From Caulobacter endophyticus (GTDB lineage: Bacteria > Pseudomonadota > Alphaproteobacteria > Caulobacterales > Caulobacteraceae): a DNA stretch of 64,000 bases. The notes beneath the pieces were generated by a model that saw only the letters and a program-made list of their open reading frames with translations, was not told the origin of the DNA and did no database searches. Shown in pieces: positions 15,829 to 24,201 of this stretch; the first letter of the stretch is position 1, and the number at the start of each line of letters is the position of its first letter. A program made the translations under genes and the position numbers. Location of the stretch: positions 1-64,000 of the forward strand of contig NZ_JARQWV010000001.1 in NCBI RefSeq assembly GCF_029543245.1, in the 5' to 3' direction.

Positions 15829-16973
15829 CAGACCTCCATCGTCGCGTTGCGGCGCTTGCCCTGGGCGGCGACGGCGTCGACCAGTCCCTTAACCCGGCCG
15901 CCCATGGTCAGCTCGGTGCTGGCGATGATGTCCATGCGCCTGCGCAGGCGCGCAACCGGTCCTTCGCCATTGGCGCCGGCCAGGGCCCAGACGCCCTCAA
16001 CCGAGCCCGCCACGCGGCCGGCCATGCTGGCGGCCGTGGCCGCGCCGTCGGCGATGAGGATCTGGGACAGACCGTAGGAGTGCTTGTAGTGGTCGGCGCC
16101 GGGCCCCAGGTCGTAGCGGGTCAGGCCTAGCCCCGGCATGGCGGCGATGGCGCGCATGAAGAAGATCTGGCCCGGCGACCAGGCGGCGAAGGCCGGATTG
16201 GTCGAGGCGATCCACGGGTGATAGATCGCGCCCTGACGCACGCCGAAGTGGCCCGCCACCAGTTGGTCGCCGGCATAGAGGTTGATCATCAGGCCGCGGA
16301 AGTGGCCATAGCGCCGCTCGAAAAGCATCTGGAACAGGTCGCGCGTCCATTGCGGGCGCAGGAAGTCGTGGACGCCGGTGCGCTCGATCTGCTCGCGCTT
16401 CCAGGCGATCAGCTGGTCGAAGGCGTCCTGGCTGTCGTCGCCTGCCTTCAGCGTCACCTGGCCCATCTCGCGGCCGAGCTTGTTGTCGAGGCGGCGGTAG
16501 TTCTTGATCTTCTTGGGGCTGCCGGCGCGCACGGCCTCGAGATAGGCCTCGGCGTCGCTTTCCGTGTCGATGACATAGGCCGGCGTGGTCGGCTCGGCCT
16601 GGAAGGCGCCGGCGGGATCGACCAGGCCGGTATAGCGGAACACAGCCAGGTCGGCGGCCCGCAGCACCCGGCCGGCGTCGATCTCCACGCCCGGCTTGGC
16701 GACCAGACCGTGATAGTCCGACAGCGGGGCGCCGATGGGGCGGCCTACGCCGCCGGGGCGACGATGATGGGCCAGGAAACCGATCGTCTCGCCGTCGCGT
16801 CGAATCACGGCGACCCGGGCGTCCTCGCGAACCTTACCGACCGCCAGGGCGAAGTCGGGTCCCAGCAGAGGGCCCGCCAGCAAGGGATTCGCCTTGGCGA
16901 ACGCGCGCCACAGGGCGATGTCCGCGGGGGCGAGTTCGGCGGGGTGCAGGGTCTCGACGTCCAACATGTCCAC
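15828..16973 (-). CDS. FemAB/CelD-type GNAT acyltransferase
   Basis: This 381-residue protein matches the architecture of the BcsL/CelD and FemAB-like GNAT families used in exopolysaccharide loci: an N-terminal half that ends in SPKKIKNYRRLDNKLGRE, and a C-terminal acetyl-CoA fold with NLYAGDQLVAGHFGVRQGAIYHPWI and YDLGPGADHYKHSYG. It probably acylates a sugar, possibly on a polysaccharide. The Caulobacter holdfast protein HfsK is of the same general type, but I cannot show that this is HfsK. It is the first gene of the GNAT-GT2-cupin run. Confidence 0.72.
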   Translation of the reverse strand: MDMLDVETLHPAELAPADIALWRAFAKANPLLAGPLLGPDFALAVGKVREDARVAVIRRDGETIGFLAHHRRPGGVGRPIGAPLSDYHGLVAKPGVEIDAGRVLRAADLAVFRYTGLVDPAGAFQAEPTTPAYVIDTESDAEAYLEAVRAGSPKKIKNYRRLDNKLGREMGQVTLKAGDDSQDAFDQLIAWKREQIERTGVHDFLRPQWTRDLFQMLFERRYGHFRGLMINLYAGDQLVAGHFGVRQGAIYHPWIASTNPAFAAWSPGQIFFMRAIAAMPGLGLTRYDLGPGADHYKHSYGLSQILIADGAATAASMAGRVAGSVEGVWALAGANGEGPVARLRRRMDIIASTELTMGGRVKGLVDAVAAQGKRRNATMEV

Positions 16974-17036
16974 CTCTGTCCTAAACCGGCTCGGTTAGGG
17001 AATGATGGAAATGTCACTGCAATCGAGGGGCCAACC

Positions 17037-17534
17037 TCAGGAAGAGAACGTCGCGCCCAGGATGCGTTCCAGCCAGGCCTGATCCACCTCATCGAAGGCG
17101 GCCGGACGGTCAGAATCAACGTCGAAAACGGCCAGCAGGCGGCCTTCACCATCGAACACCGGCACCACGACCTCGCTGGCCGAACGGCTGTCGCAGGCGA
17201 TGTGGCCCGGGAAGGCGTGCACATCCGGGACAAGCTGGGTCTGGCCGGTGGCGGCAGCCGCCCCGCAGACGCCGCGGCCGAACGGGATGCGCAGGCAGCC
17301 GAGCGTGCCCTGGTACGGGCCGACGACGAGCTCGCGCTCCTTGGCGGGATCGACGACGTAGAAGCCGGTCCAGAAATAGTGGTCGAAGCTGTTGGCCAGC
17401 ATCGAGGCCACGGTCGCCATGCGGGCGGTCACATTGGCCTCGCCGTCGAGAACGGAGGCGATCTCCTCGGCGACCTCGGCATAGCGGGCGGCCTTGTCGG
17501 CGGAGAGGGTCTTGTCGTTGAAAGCTTCAGCCAT
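17037..17534 (-). CDS. msrC: Free methionine-(R)-sulfoxide reductase (GAF domain, MsrC type)
   Basis: This 165-residue single GAF-domain protein shows the three conserved cysteines of fRMsr at C80 (GTLGC), C90 (GRGVC) and C114 (HIACDSRSASE), with the flanking YQGTLGCLRIPFGRGVCG signature. It reduces free methionine-R-sulfoxide in the cytoplasm using thioredoxin, protecting the free methionine pool. It is a single gene between the GNAT cluster and the chemoreceptor, with short gaps on both sides. Confidence 0.9.
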   Translation of the reverse strand: MAEAFNDKTLSADKAARYAEVAEEIASVLDGEANVTARMATVASMLANSFDHYFWTGFYVVDPAKERELVVGPYQGTLGCLRIPFGRGVCGAAAATGQTQLVPDVHAFPGHIACDSRSASEVVVPVFDGEGRLLAVFDVDSDRPAAFDEVDQAWLERILGATFSS

Positions 17535-17587
17535 GAGCGCGGATATAGCGCGCCCATGGCTGAATGCGAGGGGCCGATTGGCAGGTC

Positions 17588-19915
17588 CTAGAATTCTTCC
17601 CAGTCGCCGGGGCGCGACTGCGGGGCGATCTTCAGGGCGTTGGCGCCCTGCACGTAGCGTTCGCGGAAGGCATCGCGACGGGGCGCGGCCGGCTGGCGCG
17701 GCGCCTGGCGGGGGTGCAGGTCGCGGATCTCGGCGCCGACCTGGAAACGGCCGATCAGGCGTTCCAGCTCGCCCGCCTCATTGGAGAGCGCGTGGGCGGC
17801 GGCGGTCGACTGCTCGACCATGGCCGCGTTCTGCTGGGTCACCTGATCCATCTGGTTGACGGCGGTGTTGACCTCGGCGAGGCCGACCGACTGCTCCTTG
17901 GCCGAGGACGCGATCTCGCCGACCAGGGCGTTGATCTCCGACACCTGCTCCATGATCTGCTGCAGGGTTTCGCCGGTCTCGCCGACCAGACGCACGCCCT
18001 TGCCGACCTCGTCGGTGGAGGCGCGGATCAGGCCCTTGATCTCCTTGGCGGCGTCGGCGCTGCGCTGGGCCAGGGCCCGCACTTCCTGAGCGACGACGGC
18101 AAAGCCCCTGCCCGCGTCGCCGGCCCGAGCCGCTTCGACGCCGGCGTTCAGGGCCAGCAGGTTGGTCTGGAAGGCGATCTCGTCGATGACGCCGATGATC
18201 TGGGTGATCGACTGCGACGACTTCTCGATGCCGCCCATGGCCTGGACGGCCTCGGTGACGACCTTGCCGCTCTTTTCGGCGTTGGCCTTGGCGCTCTCGG
18301 TCAGCAGGCGGGCGCGCTCGGCGCCTTCCGAGCTCTTCTTCACTGTGGCGGTGATCTGGTCGAGGGCGGCGGCGGTCTGCTCCAGGCCCGCGGCCTGGCG
18401 CTCGGTGCGCTGGGCCAGGTCGTCCGAAGCGTGGCTGATCTCGGCGCAGCCGGCGCGGATGCTCTGGGCGGCAGACAGGATGCCGGCCATGGTCTGCTGC
18501 AGGCTCTCGACGGCGGCGTTGAAGTCTCGCGGCATCTTGCGGGCCTCGCCCGAGAAGCCGTCCTCGCGCATGCGCCAGATCAGGTCGCCGTCGGCCAGCT
18601 TTTCCATGCCCTGTCCCAGGGTGGCGACAGCGGCGGCCTGGGCCTTGGCGAAGGCCTCGGCCTCTTCGGCGTGGCGTTGGCGCTCGATCTCGGCGGCGGC
18701 GCGTTCGGCCTCCTGCTCGGCGCGGCGGCGCTGGCCGTCGGCCAGGTCGTGGCGGAAGCCGTCCAGCGCGCGGGCGATGGCGCCGATCTCGTCGCCGCCG
18801 GTCACGCCGGGCACGGGCTGGTCGTAGCGACCGGCGCTCAGGGCGTCGACCGACTGGGTCAGGCCCGACAGCGGGCGGCGAACCAGGGTGGCGCTGGCCA
18901 GGAACAAGGCCAGCAGCACCGCGCCGGTGATGGCGACGCCGCCGATGAACAGGATCATGGCCAGGCGGTCGGCCGGGCCGGTGATGGCCGAGCGCGGCAC
19001 GTCCATGACCAGCGCCCAGGTGGTGTTGAGCTCGGGCATGGCGATGGGGCGGACCATCCGCTCCATCTCCTCGTCACCGACCTTGACGCCTTCGAAGATG
19101 GCCGGCTCGCCGCCGCTCAGCACAGCCTTGACCTTGTCGGCGCCCGCGTCAGCGTAAGCCGTCGTACGCAGGTCGGCGTTGGGGTGGGCCACCCACTTGC
19201 CGGTCGAGGACAGCAGCATCACGCGGCCGCCGCCCAGCGGCTGCATCTTCTCCAGGCGCTGCGAGACGCCGTCCAGCGACAGGTCGACGCCCTCGGCGCC
19301 GAGGAACTGGCCGTTCACCAGCACCGGATAGACGACCGAGGTCATCAGCTGGGTCTTGCCGGCGACGGTGTAGGGATAAGGCTCGAGGATCGCCGCCTTA
19401 CGGGTGTCGCGCGGCACCGTGTAGTAGGGCTGGCCGTATTCGTTGCCTTCGCTGAGCGGCTCGAAGATCACCTTGCCGTCGTTGTGCACCCAGTACGGGG
19501 TGAAGTTGCCCTGGGCGGTCGAGCCCATGGCGGTCTGGCCGGCGAACTCGGCGTCCTTGCCGTCCAGCGCATTGGGGGCGGCCATGAACCAGGCGCCCAT
19601 GACGATCGGCGTGGCGTCGGCCTGCGGGCGGAGCATCTCGATATAGGCGCGGCGGTCGCGCACGCCGGCGGTGTGGGCCGCGGCGATTGAGCCGGCGGTG
19701 GCGCGCGAAGTCGCCTCGACCTTGCCGATCTCGGTGCGGATCTGCTCGATGGCGTCGTCGGCCACGGCGTCGGCGTAGTTGTGCGTCAGGCCCGCGACGA
19801 TGCTGGAGGTGTGCATCGACACCGCCACGGCGGCGGCGATCAGCAGAAGACCGATGGCCAGACCCGCCACCGTCACCAGCTTCCACGCGATGGTCAGCCG
19901 ACCGAACGCCTTCAT
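17588..19915 (-). CDS. Methyl-accepting chemotaxis protein
   Basis: This 775-residue chemoreceptor has a transmembrane segment at about 12-34, a large periplasmic dCache-like sensor to about residue 305, a second transmembrane segment (MILFIGGVAITGAVLLALFL), a HAMP domain (LSAGRYDQPVPGV...), a second HAMP-like stretch with DGDLIWRM near 475, and the conserved MCP signalling hairpin (EIAFQTNLLALNAGVEAARAG). The last five residues, DWEEF, resemble the NWETF-type tail that tethers CheR and CheB. The ligand is unknown. The promoter carries CtrA-like half sites and two GANTC sites, one overlapping the ribosome-binding region. Confidence 0.93.
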   Translation of the reverse strand: MKAFGRLTIAWKLVTVAGLAIGLLLIAAAVAVSMHTSSIVAGLTHNYADAVADDAIEQIRTEIGKVEATSRATAGSIAAAHTAGVRDRRAYIEMLRPQADATPIVMGAWFMAAPNALDGKDAEFAGQTAMGSTAQGNFTPYWVHNDGKVIFEPLSEGNEYGQPYYTVPRDTRKAAILEPYPYTVAGKTQLMTSVVYPVLVNGQFLGAEGVDLSLDGVSQRLEKMQPLGGGRVMLLSSTGKWVAHPNADLRTTAYADAGADKVKAVLSGGEPAIFEGVKVGDEEMERMVRPIAMPELNTTWALVMDVPRSAITGPADRLAMILFIGGVAITGAVLLALFLASATLVRRPLSGLTQSVDALSAGRYDQPVPGVTGGDEIGAIARALDGFRHDLADGQRRRAEQEAERAAAEIERQRHAEEAEAFAKAQAAAVATLGQGMEKLADGDLIWRMREDGFSGEARKMPRDFNAAVESLQQTMAGILSAAQSIRAGCAEISHASDDLAQRTERQAAGLEQTAAALDQITATVKKSSEGAERARLLTESAKANAEKSGKVVTEAVQAMGGIEKSSQSITQIIGVIDEIAFQTNLLALNAGVEAARAGDAGRGFAVVAQEVRALAQRSADAAKEIKGLIRASTDEVGKGVRLVGETGETLQQIMEQVSEINALVGEIASSAKEQSVGLAEVNTAVNQMDQVTQQNAAMVEQSTAAAHALSNEAGELERLIGRFQVGAEIRDLHPRQAPRQPAAPRRDAFRERYVQGANALKIAPQSRPGDWEEF

Positions 19916-19940
19916 AAGAGAATCTCCGCAGCCCGAGCCG

Positions 19941-19991
19941 TTAACCTCGTTTGTGGCTGGCGATTCCTAATCAGCTGTTAACCGTAGTTAA
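19941..19991 (-). promoter_or_regulatory. Candidate CtrA box cluster upstream of the chemoreceptor
   Basis: Read on the minus strand, 19967-19981 gives TTAACAGCTGATTAG, which is TTAA-N7-TTAG, one mismatch from the CtrA consensus TTAA-N7-TTAA. Further TTAA half sites lie at 19988-19991 and 19941-19944. CcrM-type GANTC sites lie at 19962-19966 and 19920-19924. The cluster is 26-76 bases before the start codon. Confidence 0.55.
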
Positions 19992-20020
19992 GCTGCGACA
20001 ATCTGGCGCCCGCTGGAGCA

Positions 20021-20188
20021 GACCCCTCTCCCCTTGCGGGAGAGGGTGGCCTCCCGGAGGGAGGTCGGGTGAGGGGTCTCTCAGAACCTCAAGCTGCGCG
20101 GCGAGACGACTGGATGAAGTGTCTCCATTTTTGAGAGACCCCTCATCCGTCGGCTATCGCCGACACCTTCTCCCGCAAGGGGAGAAGG
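20021..20188. repeat. Inverted pair of REP-like elements
   Basis: Two elements face each other (20021-20083 and 20132-20188). Each has an outer hairpin around CTTGC (for example CTCTCCC/GGGAGAG) and a central hairpin (CCTCCC/GGGAGG in one, GTCGGC/GCCGAC in the other). A perfect 14-bp inverted repeat joins them (20070-20083 and 20132-20145). They fill the gap between the chemoreceptor and mfd, and probably also terminate mfd transcripts. Confidence 0.8.
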
Positions 20189-20197
20189 ACCACGTGA

Positions 20198-23100
20198 TCA
20201 CCCCTTCGCCAGCTTCACCAGCTGGACCAGGATCTTCTCGGCGGCATCCAACCGCTGGGCGGGCGTGTCCCATTCGCCTTTCACCACCACCTTCTGGTCG
20301 GGGCGGGCCTTCCAGATCAGGCTGTTCTTGCCGATGAACTGCATAAGCGGCAGCGGGTTGGCGAATTCGTCGTTGCGGAAGCTGAGCACCGCGCCCTTGG
20401 GGCCGACGTCGATCTTGGCGACATTGGCCTCGCGGCACATCCCCTTGATGCCGACGACCTTGAGCAGACTGTCGGTCTCGGGCGGCAGCGGGCCGAAGCG
20501 GTCGATCATCTCGGCGGCCAGGGCCTCGCGGTCGGCGGCCTTTTCGGCTTCCGACAGGCGGCGGTAGAGCGACAGGCGCACGTTCAGGTCGGGCACGTAG
20601 TCGTCGGGGATCATCACGGCCGCGCCGGTGTTGATCTGCGGCGACCAGGCGCGGTCTTCCAACAGGGCCTCGGCGCCCTGGCGTTCGCGCAGGGCCGCCA
20701 CGGCGTCTTCGAGCATCTGCTGATAGAGCTCGACGCCGATCTCCTTGATGTGGCCGCTCTGCTCGTCGCCGAGCAGGTTGCCGCCGCCGCGGATATCCAG
20801 GTCGTGGCTGGCCAGCTGGAAGCCGGCGCCCAGGCTGTCGAGCGACTGCAGCACCTTCAGGCGCTTCTCGGCCGACAGGGTGATCTGCTTTTCGGCGGGC
20901 GTGGTCAGATAGGCGTAGGCGCGGGCCTTGGAGCGACCGACCCGTCCGCGGATCTGGTAGAGCTGGGCCAGGCCGAACATGTCGGCGCGGTGCACCACCA
21001 GGGTGTTGGCCGAGGGGATATCGAGCCCACTTTCCACGATAGTGGTCGCTAGGAGCACGTCGTACTGCCCCTCATAGAAGGCGGTCATCACCTCCTCGAG
21101 CTGGGTGGCGCTCATCTGGCCGTGGCCGACGACGTATTTGATCTCGGGCACCTGGGTGCGGAGGAACTTCTCGATGTCCTCCAGGTCCTTCAGGCGCGGC
21201 ACGACGTAATAGGCCTGGCCGCCGCGATACTTCTCGCGCAGCAGGGCCTCGCGCACGGTGACGGCGTCGAAGGGCGTGATGTAGGTGCGCACCGCCAGGC
21301 GATCGACCGGCGGGGTGGCGATGATCGACATCTCCCGGATGCCCGACAGCGCCATCTGGAGCGTACGAGGAATGGGCGTGGCGGTCAGGGTCAGCATATG
21401 CACGTCGGCGCGAAGCTCTTTCAGCTTCTCCTTGTGCTTGACCCCGAAGTGCTGCTCCTCGTCGACGATCACGAGGCCCAGGTCCTTGAAGGCGACCTGC
21501 TTGGACAGCACCGCGTGGGTGCCGACCACGATCTCGAGCTGGCCGTTGGCCAGGCCCTCGCGGGTGTCGGCCGCTTCCTTGCCGGTGACCAGGCGCGACA
21601 GGCGGGTGACCTTCACCGGCCAGCCCTGGAAGCGTTCCTTGAAGGTCTTGTAGTGCTGGCGGGCCAGCAGCGTGGTCGGGCAGACGATGGCCACCTGCTT
21701 GCCGCTCATCGCCACCACGAAGGCGGCGCGAAGGGCCACTTCCGTCTTGCCGAAACCGACGTCGCCGCAGATCAGGCGGTCCATCGGCTTGCCCGACGAC
21801 AGGTCTTCCAGCACGTCGTGGATGGCGTTGAGCTGGTCGTCCGTCTCTTCGTACGGGAAGCGGGCGCAGAACTCGTCGAACACGCCCGACGGCGGATCGG
21901 TTTCTTCCACCGACTTCAGCGAGCGGGCGGCGGCGATCTGGATCAGGCCTTCGGCCATGACCCGCAGGCGTTCCTTCGCCTTCGCCTTGCGGCCCTGCCA
22001 GGCCGCACCGCCCAGCTTGTCGAGCTGCACGTTCTCGCCGTCGGCGCCGTAGCGGGTGAGCAGGTCGATGTTCTCGACCGGCAGGTAGAGCTTGCTCGCG
22101 CCGGCGTACATCAGGTCGAGGCAGTCGTGCGGCGCGCCTTGCACGTCGAGGGTCTTGAGGCCCTCGTAGCGGCCGATGCCATGGTCGATGTGGACGACGA
22201 GATCGCCCGGGGTCAGGGCCGAAGCCTCGGCCAGGAAGTTGGCCGCGCGGCGCTTCTTGCGCGGGCGCGCCAGGCGGTCGCCGAGGATGTCGGTCTCGGA
22301 GATGACGGCCAGGCTGTCGGTCTCGAAACCGGCGTCCAGCGGCAGGACGACGCGCTGGGGAACCTTGGGGTCATTGGCCTTGGCGGCTTGCCAGTAGCCG
22401 GCGAACGGCACCTTCTTGAGGCCGTGGTCGGCCAGCATGGTCCCGAGGCGCTCGGACGAGCCTTCCGACCACGAGGCGAAGAGAACGCGTTTCCCCTCCC
22501 CGGCCAGCTTCTTGGCGTGGTCGGCGGTGGCCTCGAACAGGTTGACGCTGTCCTGGGCGCGCTCGGCGGCGAAGGTTCGGCCAAGCTTTGCGCCCAGGTC
22601 GACGACGTCGAGGCCCTGGGGCTGGAACGGCGTGAACTGGCGGTGCGGGCGGTCCGACAGCGCCTCGTCCCATTCCTGGGCGGTCAGGTAGAGGGCCTTG
22701 GGCTCCAGCGGCCGATAGGCCGACTTGCGGTCGGCGGCGGCGCGGGCGTCGTAGGCGTCGGCGATCATCGACAGCCGCTCGTCGCGGGCCTCGGCGGCCT
22801 GGTGGTCGACGCCGACCAGCGATCCGGCGGGCAGGTAGTCGAAGATCGTCGCCATCCGCTCGTAGAACAGCGGCAGCCAGTGCTCCATGCCGGCGCGGCG
22901 ACCGCCGTCGCTGACCGCGGCGTAGAGGGCGTCATCGCCCGGCGCGCCGAACAGGCGCACGTAAGAGGCGCGGAAGCGCGAGACCGCGTCGGAGTCCAGC
23001 AAGGCCTCGCTGACCGGCAAAAGCTCGATTGAGGTCAGCTGCTTGGTGGAGCGCTGGGTCTCCGGATCGAAGGCGCGGATACTCTCCAGCGTGTCGCCGA

Positions 23101-23662
23101 ACAAATCCAGGCGCACCGGCTCTTCCGACGCCGGCGGATAGACGTCGATGACGCCGCCACGGATGGCGAACTCGCCGCGCTCGGAGACGGTGGAGGCGCG
23201 AACATAGCCGTTGACGGCGAAATAGCGCTCCAGGTCCTTGATATCGACGCTCTGGCCGACCTTGGCGCTGTAGCTGGCGCGCAGCAGCACCTCTTTGGTC
23301 GGCACGCGCTGCAACAGGGCCGGAGCTGCGACGACCAGCATGGCCGGCTTGGCCTGGCCAAGGCCGTTCGCGAGCCGGTGCAGGGTGCACATCCGCGTGG
23401 CCGCCACCCCGGCCGAGGGGCCGATGCGGTCATAGGGCAGGCAGTCCCACGAGGGCAGCAGCACCGCCTCGATCTCGGGGGCGAAGAACTTCAGGGCGTC
23501 GATGAAGGCGCTGGCCCGGGCGGTGTCGCGGGCGACGAAGGCGGTCAGCCCGCCCCGGGCGCGGGCGACGTCGGCCATCACCAGCGCGTCGAAGCCTTCC
23601 GGCGCGCCGGCCAGGGTCAGGCCGCCGGCGGCCTTGGCGATCTGTTTGGCGTCGTAGGCCAT
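20198..23662 (-). CDS. mfd: Transcription-repair coupling factor Mfd
   Basis: This 1154-residue protein has the full Mfd architecture. The N-terminal UvrB-like part recruits UvrA. The RNA polymerase interaction domain follows (PGDLVVHIDHGIGRYEGL near 490). The RecG-like translocase has Walker A in CGDVGFGKTEVALRA near 645 and DEEQHFGV as the DExH box, and the C-terminal TRCF domain ends with the AEKILVQLVKLAKG region. It removes stalled RNA polymerase from damaged template strands and hands over to UvrABC. Length matches the family. It lies downstream of sdhE in the same direction, separated by REP sequence; this pairing is common in Alphaproteobacteria. Confidence 0.97.
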   Translation of the reverse strand: MAYDAKQIAKAAGGLTLAGAPEGFDALVMADVARARGGLTAFVARDTARASAFIDALKFFAPEIEAVLLPSWDCLPYDRIGPSAGVAATRMCTLHRLANGLGQAKPAMLVVAAPALLQRVPTKEVLLRASYSAKVGQSVDIKDLERYFAVNGYVRASTVSERGEFAIRGGVIDVYPPASEEPVRLDLFGDTLESIRAFDPETQRSTKQLTSIELLPVSEALLDSDAVSRFRASYVRLFGAPGDDALYAAVSDGGRRAGMEHWLPLFYERMATIFDYLPAGSLVGVDHQAAEARDERLSMIADAYDARAAADRKSAYRPLEPKALYLTAQEWDEALSDRPHRQFTPFQPQGLDVVDLGAKLGRTFAAERAQDSVNLFEATADHAKKLAGEGKRVLFASWSEGSSERLGTMLADHGLKKVPFAGYWQAAKANDPKVPQRVVLPLDAGFETDSLAVISETDILGDRLARPRKKRRAANFLAEASALTPGDLVVHIDHGIGRYEGLKTLDVQGAPHDCLDLMYAGASKLYLPVENIDLLTRYGADGENVQLDKLGGAAWQGRKAKAKERLRVMAEGLIQIAAARSLKSVEETDPPSGVFDEFCARFPYEETDDQLNAIHDVLEDLSSGKPMDRLICGDVGFGKTEVALRAAFVVAMSGKQVAIVCPTTLLARQHYKTFKERFQGWPVKVTRLSRLVTGKEAADTREGLANGQLEIVVGTHAVLSKQVAFKDLGLVIVDEEQHFGVKHKEKLKELRADVHMLTLTATPIPRTLQMALSGIREMSIIATPPVDRLAVRTYITPFDAVTVREALLREKYRGGQAYYVVPRLKDLEDIEKFLRTQVPEIKYVVGHGQMSATQLEEVMTAFYEGQYDVLLATTIVESGLDIPSANTLVVHRADMFGLAQLYQIRGRVGRSKARAYAYLTTPAEKQITLSAEKRLKVLQSLDSLGAGFQLASHDLDIRGGGNLLGDEQSGHIKEIGVELYQQMLEDAVAALRERQGAEALLEDRAWSPQINTGAAVMIPDDYVPDLNVRLSLYRRLSEAEKAADREALAAEMIDRFGPLPPETDSLLKVVGIKGMCREANVAKIDVGPKGAVLSFRNDEFANPLPLMQFIGKNSLIWKARPDQKVVVKGEWDTPAQRLDAAEKILVQLVKLAKG

Positions 23663-23731
23663 GCTGCTCTTCGGATGCTTGGCGACCGATAAGCCGCCGG
23701 GACGCTATTGGTTCAGATTCTCGTACCGAAA

Positions 23732-23806
23732 CCTCGCCCTTCGACAGGCTCAGGGTGAGGTTTGGCCCTGCTTTGGTCCTCATGCTGAGCTTGTCGAAGC
23801 ACGAGG
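23732..23806. repeat. Inverted repeat of the CTTCGACAAGCTCAG family
   Basis: The 29-base arms 23732-23760 and 23778-23806 are imperfect inverted copies built around TTCGACAGGCTCAG and CTGAGCTTGTCGAA. This type of palindrome is common between genes in Caulobacter and sphingomonads. It separates sdhE from mfd. Confidence 0.8.
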
Positions 23807-23818
23807 ACCACGCACGAT

Positions 23819-24112
23819 CTACGCCCCGTCGCCAGGCGGTCGAGAAAGATGCGCTTCGAAGCGGAACTTGCGGATCATCGCCATGATCTCGGTCTCGAAC
23901 GCCTCGGGCGTCGGCTCCTGGCCGACGATCCAGGCGTAGATCTCGCGATCGGACTGTTCGAGCAGGGTTTCCAGCACGTCGAGCTGGTCGGGGGTCAGGC
24001 TCGGGCCATGCGTTTCCGCGAACGGCCCCAGAATGAGGTCCGCTTCACGAAAGCCGCGGTGCCAGGCCCGAAACTTCAGCCGCCGGAGGCGGGCGTCGTG
24101 ATCGATGGTCAT
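23819..24112 (-). CDS. sdhE: FAD assembly factor SdhE (succinate dehydrogenase assembly factor 2)
   Basis: This 97-residue all-helical protein matches the SdhE/Sdh5 (DUF339) family: [24 protein letters not shown] at the N terminus contains the conserved RG(x)xE-type motif in the form RGFREAD, and [10 protein letters not shown] is the other signature. SdhE promotes covalent attachment of FAD to SdhA. Its position before mfd is a recurring arrangement in Alphaproteobacteria. It is divergent from cobQ with 89 bases between starts. Confidence 0.88.
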   Translation of the reverse strand: MTIDHDARLRRLKFRAWHRGFREADLILGPFAETHGPSLTPDQLDVLETLLEQSDREIYAWIVGQEPTPEAFETEIMAMIRKFRFEAHLSRPPGDGA

Positions 24113-24201
24113 GCGGCCGCCGATATAGAGCGCGCCGACGCCTCGCGCCAGCGTCGCGGCATCGATTGACCGAACCTGCTGACGCCTTTAGGCGCGGGTG
24201 C

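Noticed and set aside
15828..16973. Naming the GNAT gene hfsK
   Set aside because: The general family fits, but there is no diagnostic motif or conserved neighbourhood that I can use to separate HfsK from its paralogues.
24113..24201. Cobalamin riboswitch upstream of cobQ
   Set aside because: The 89-base gap shared with sdhE is too short, and I saw no B12-box-like sequence.
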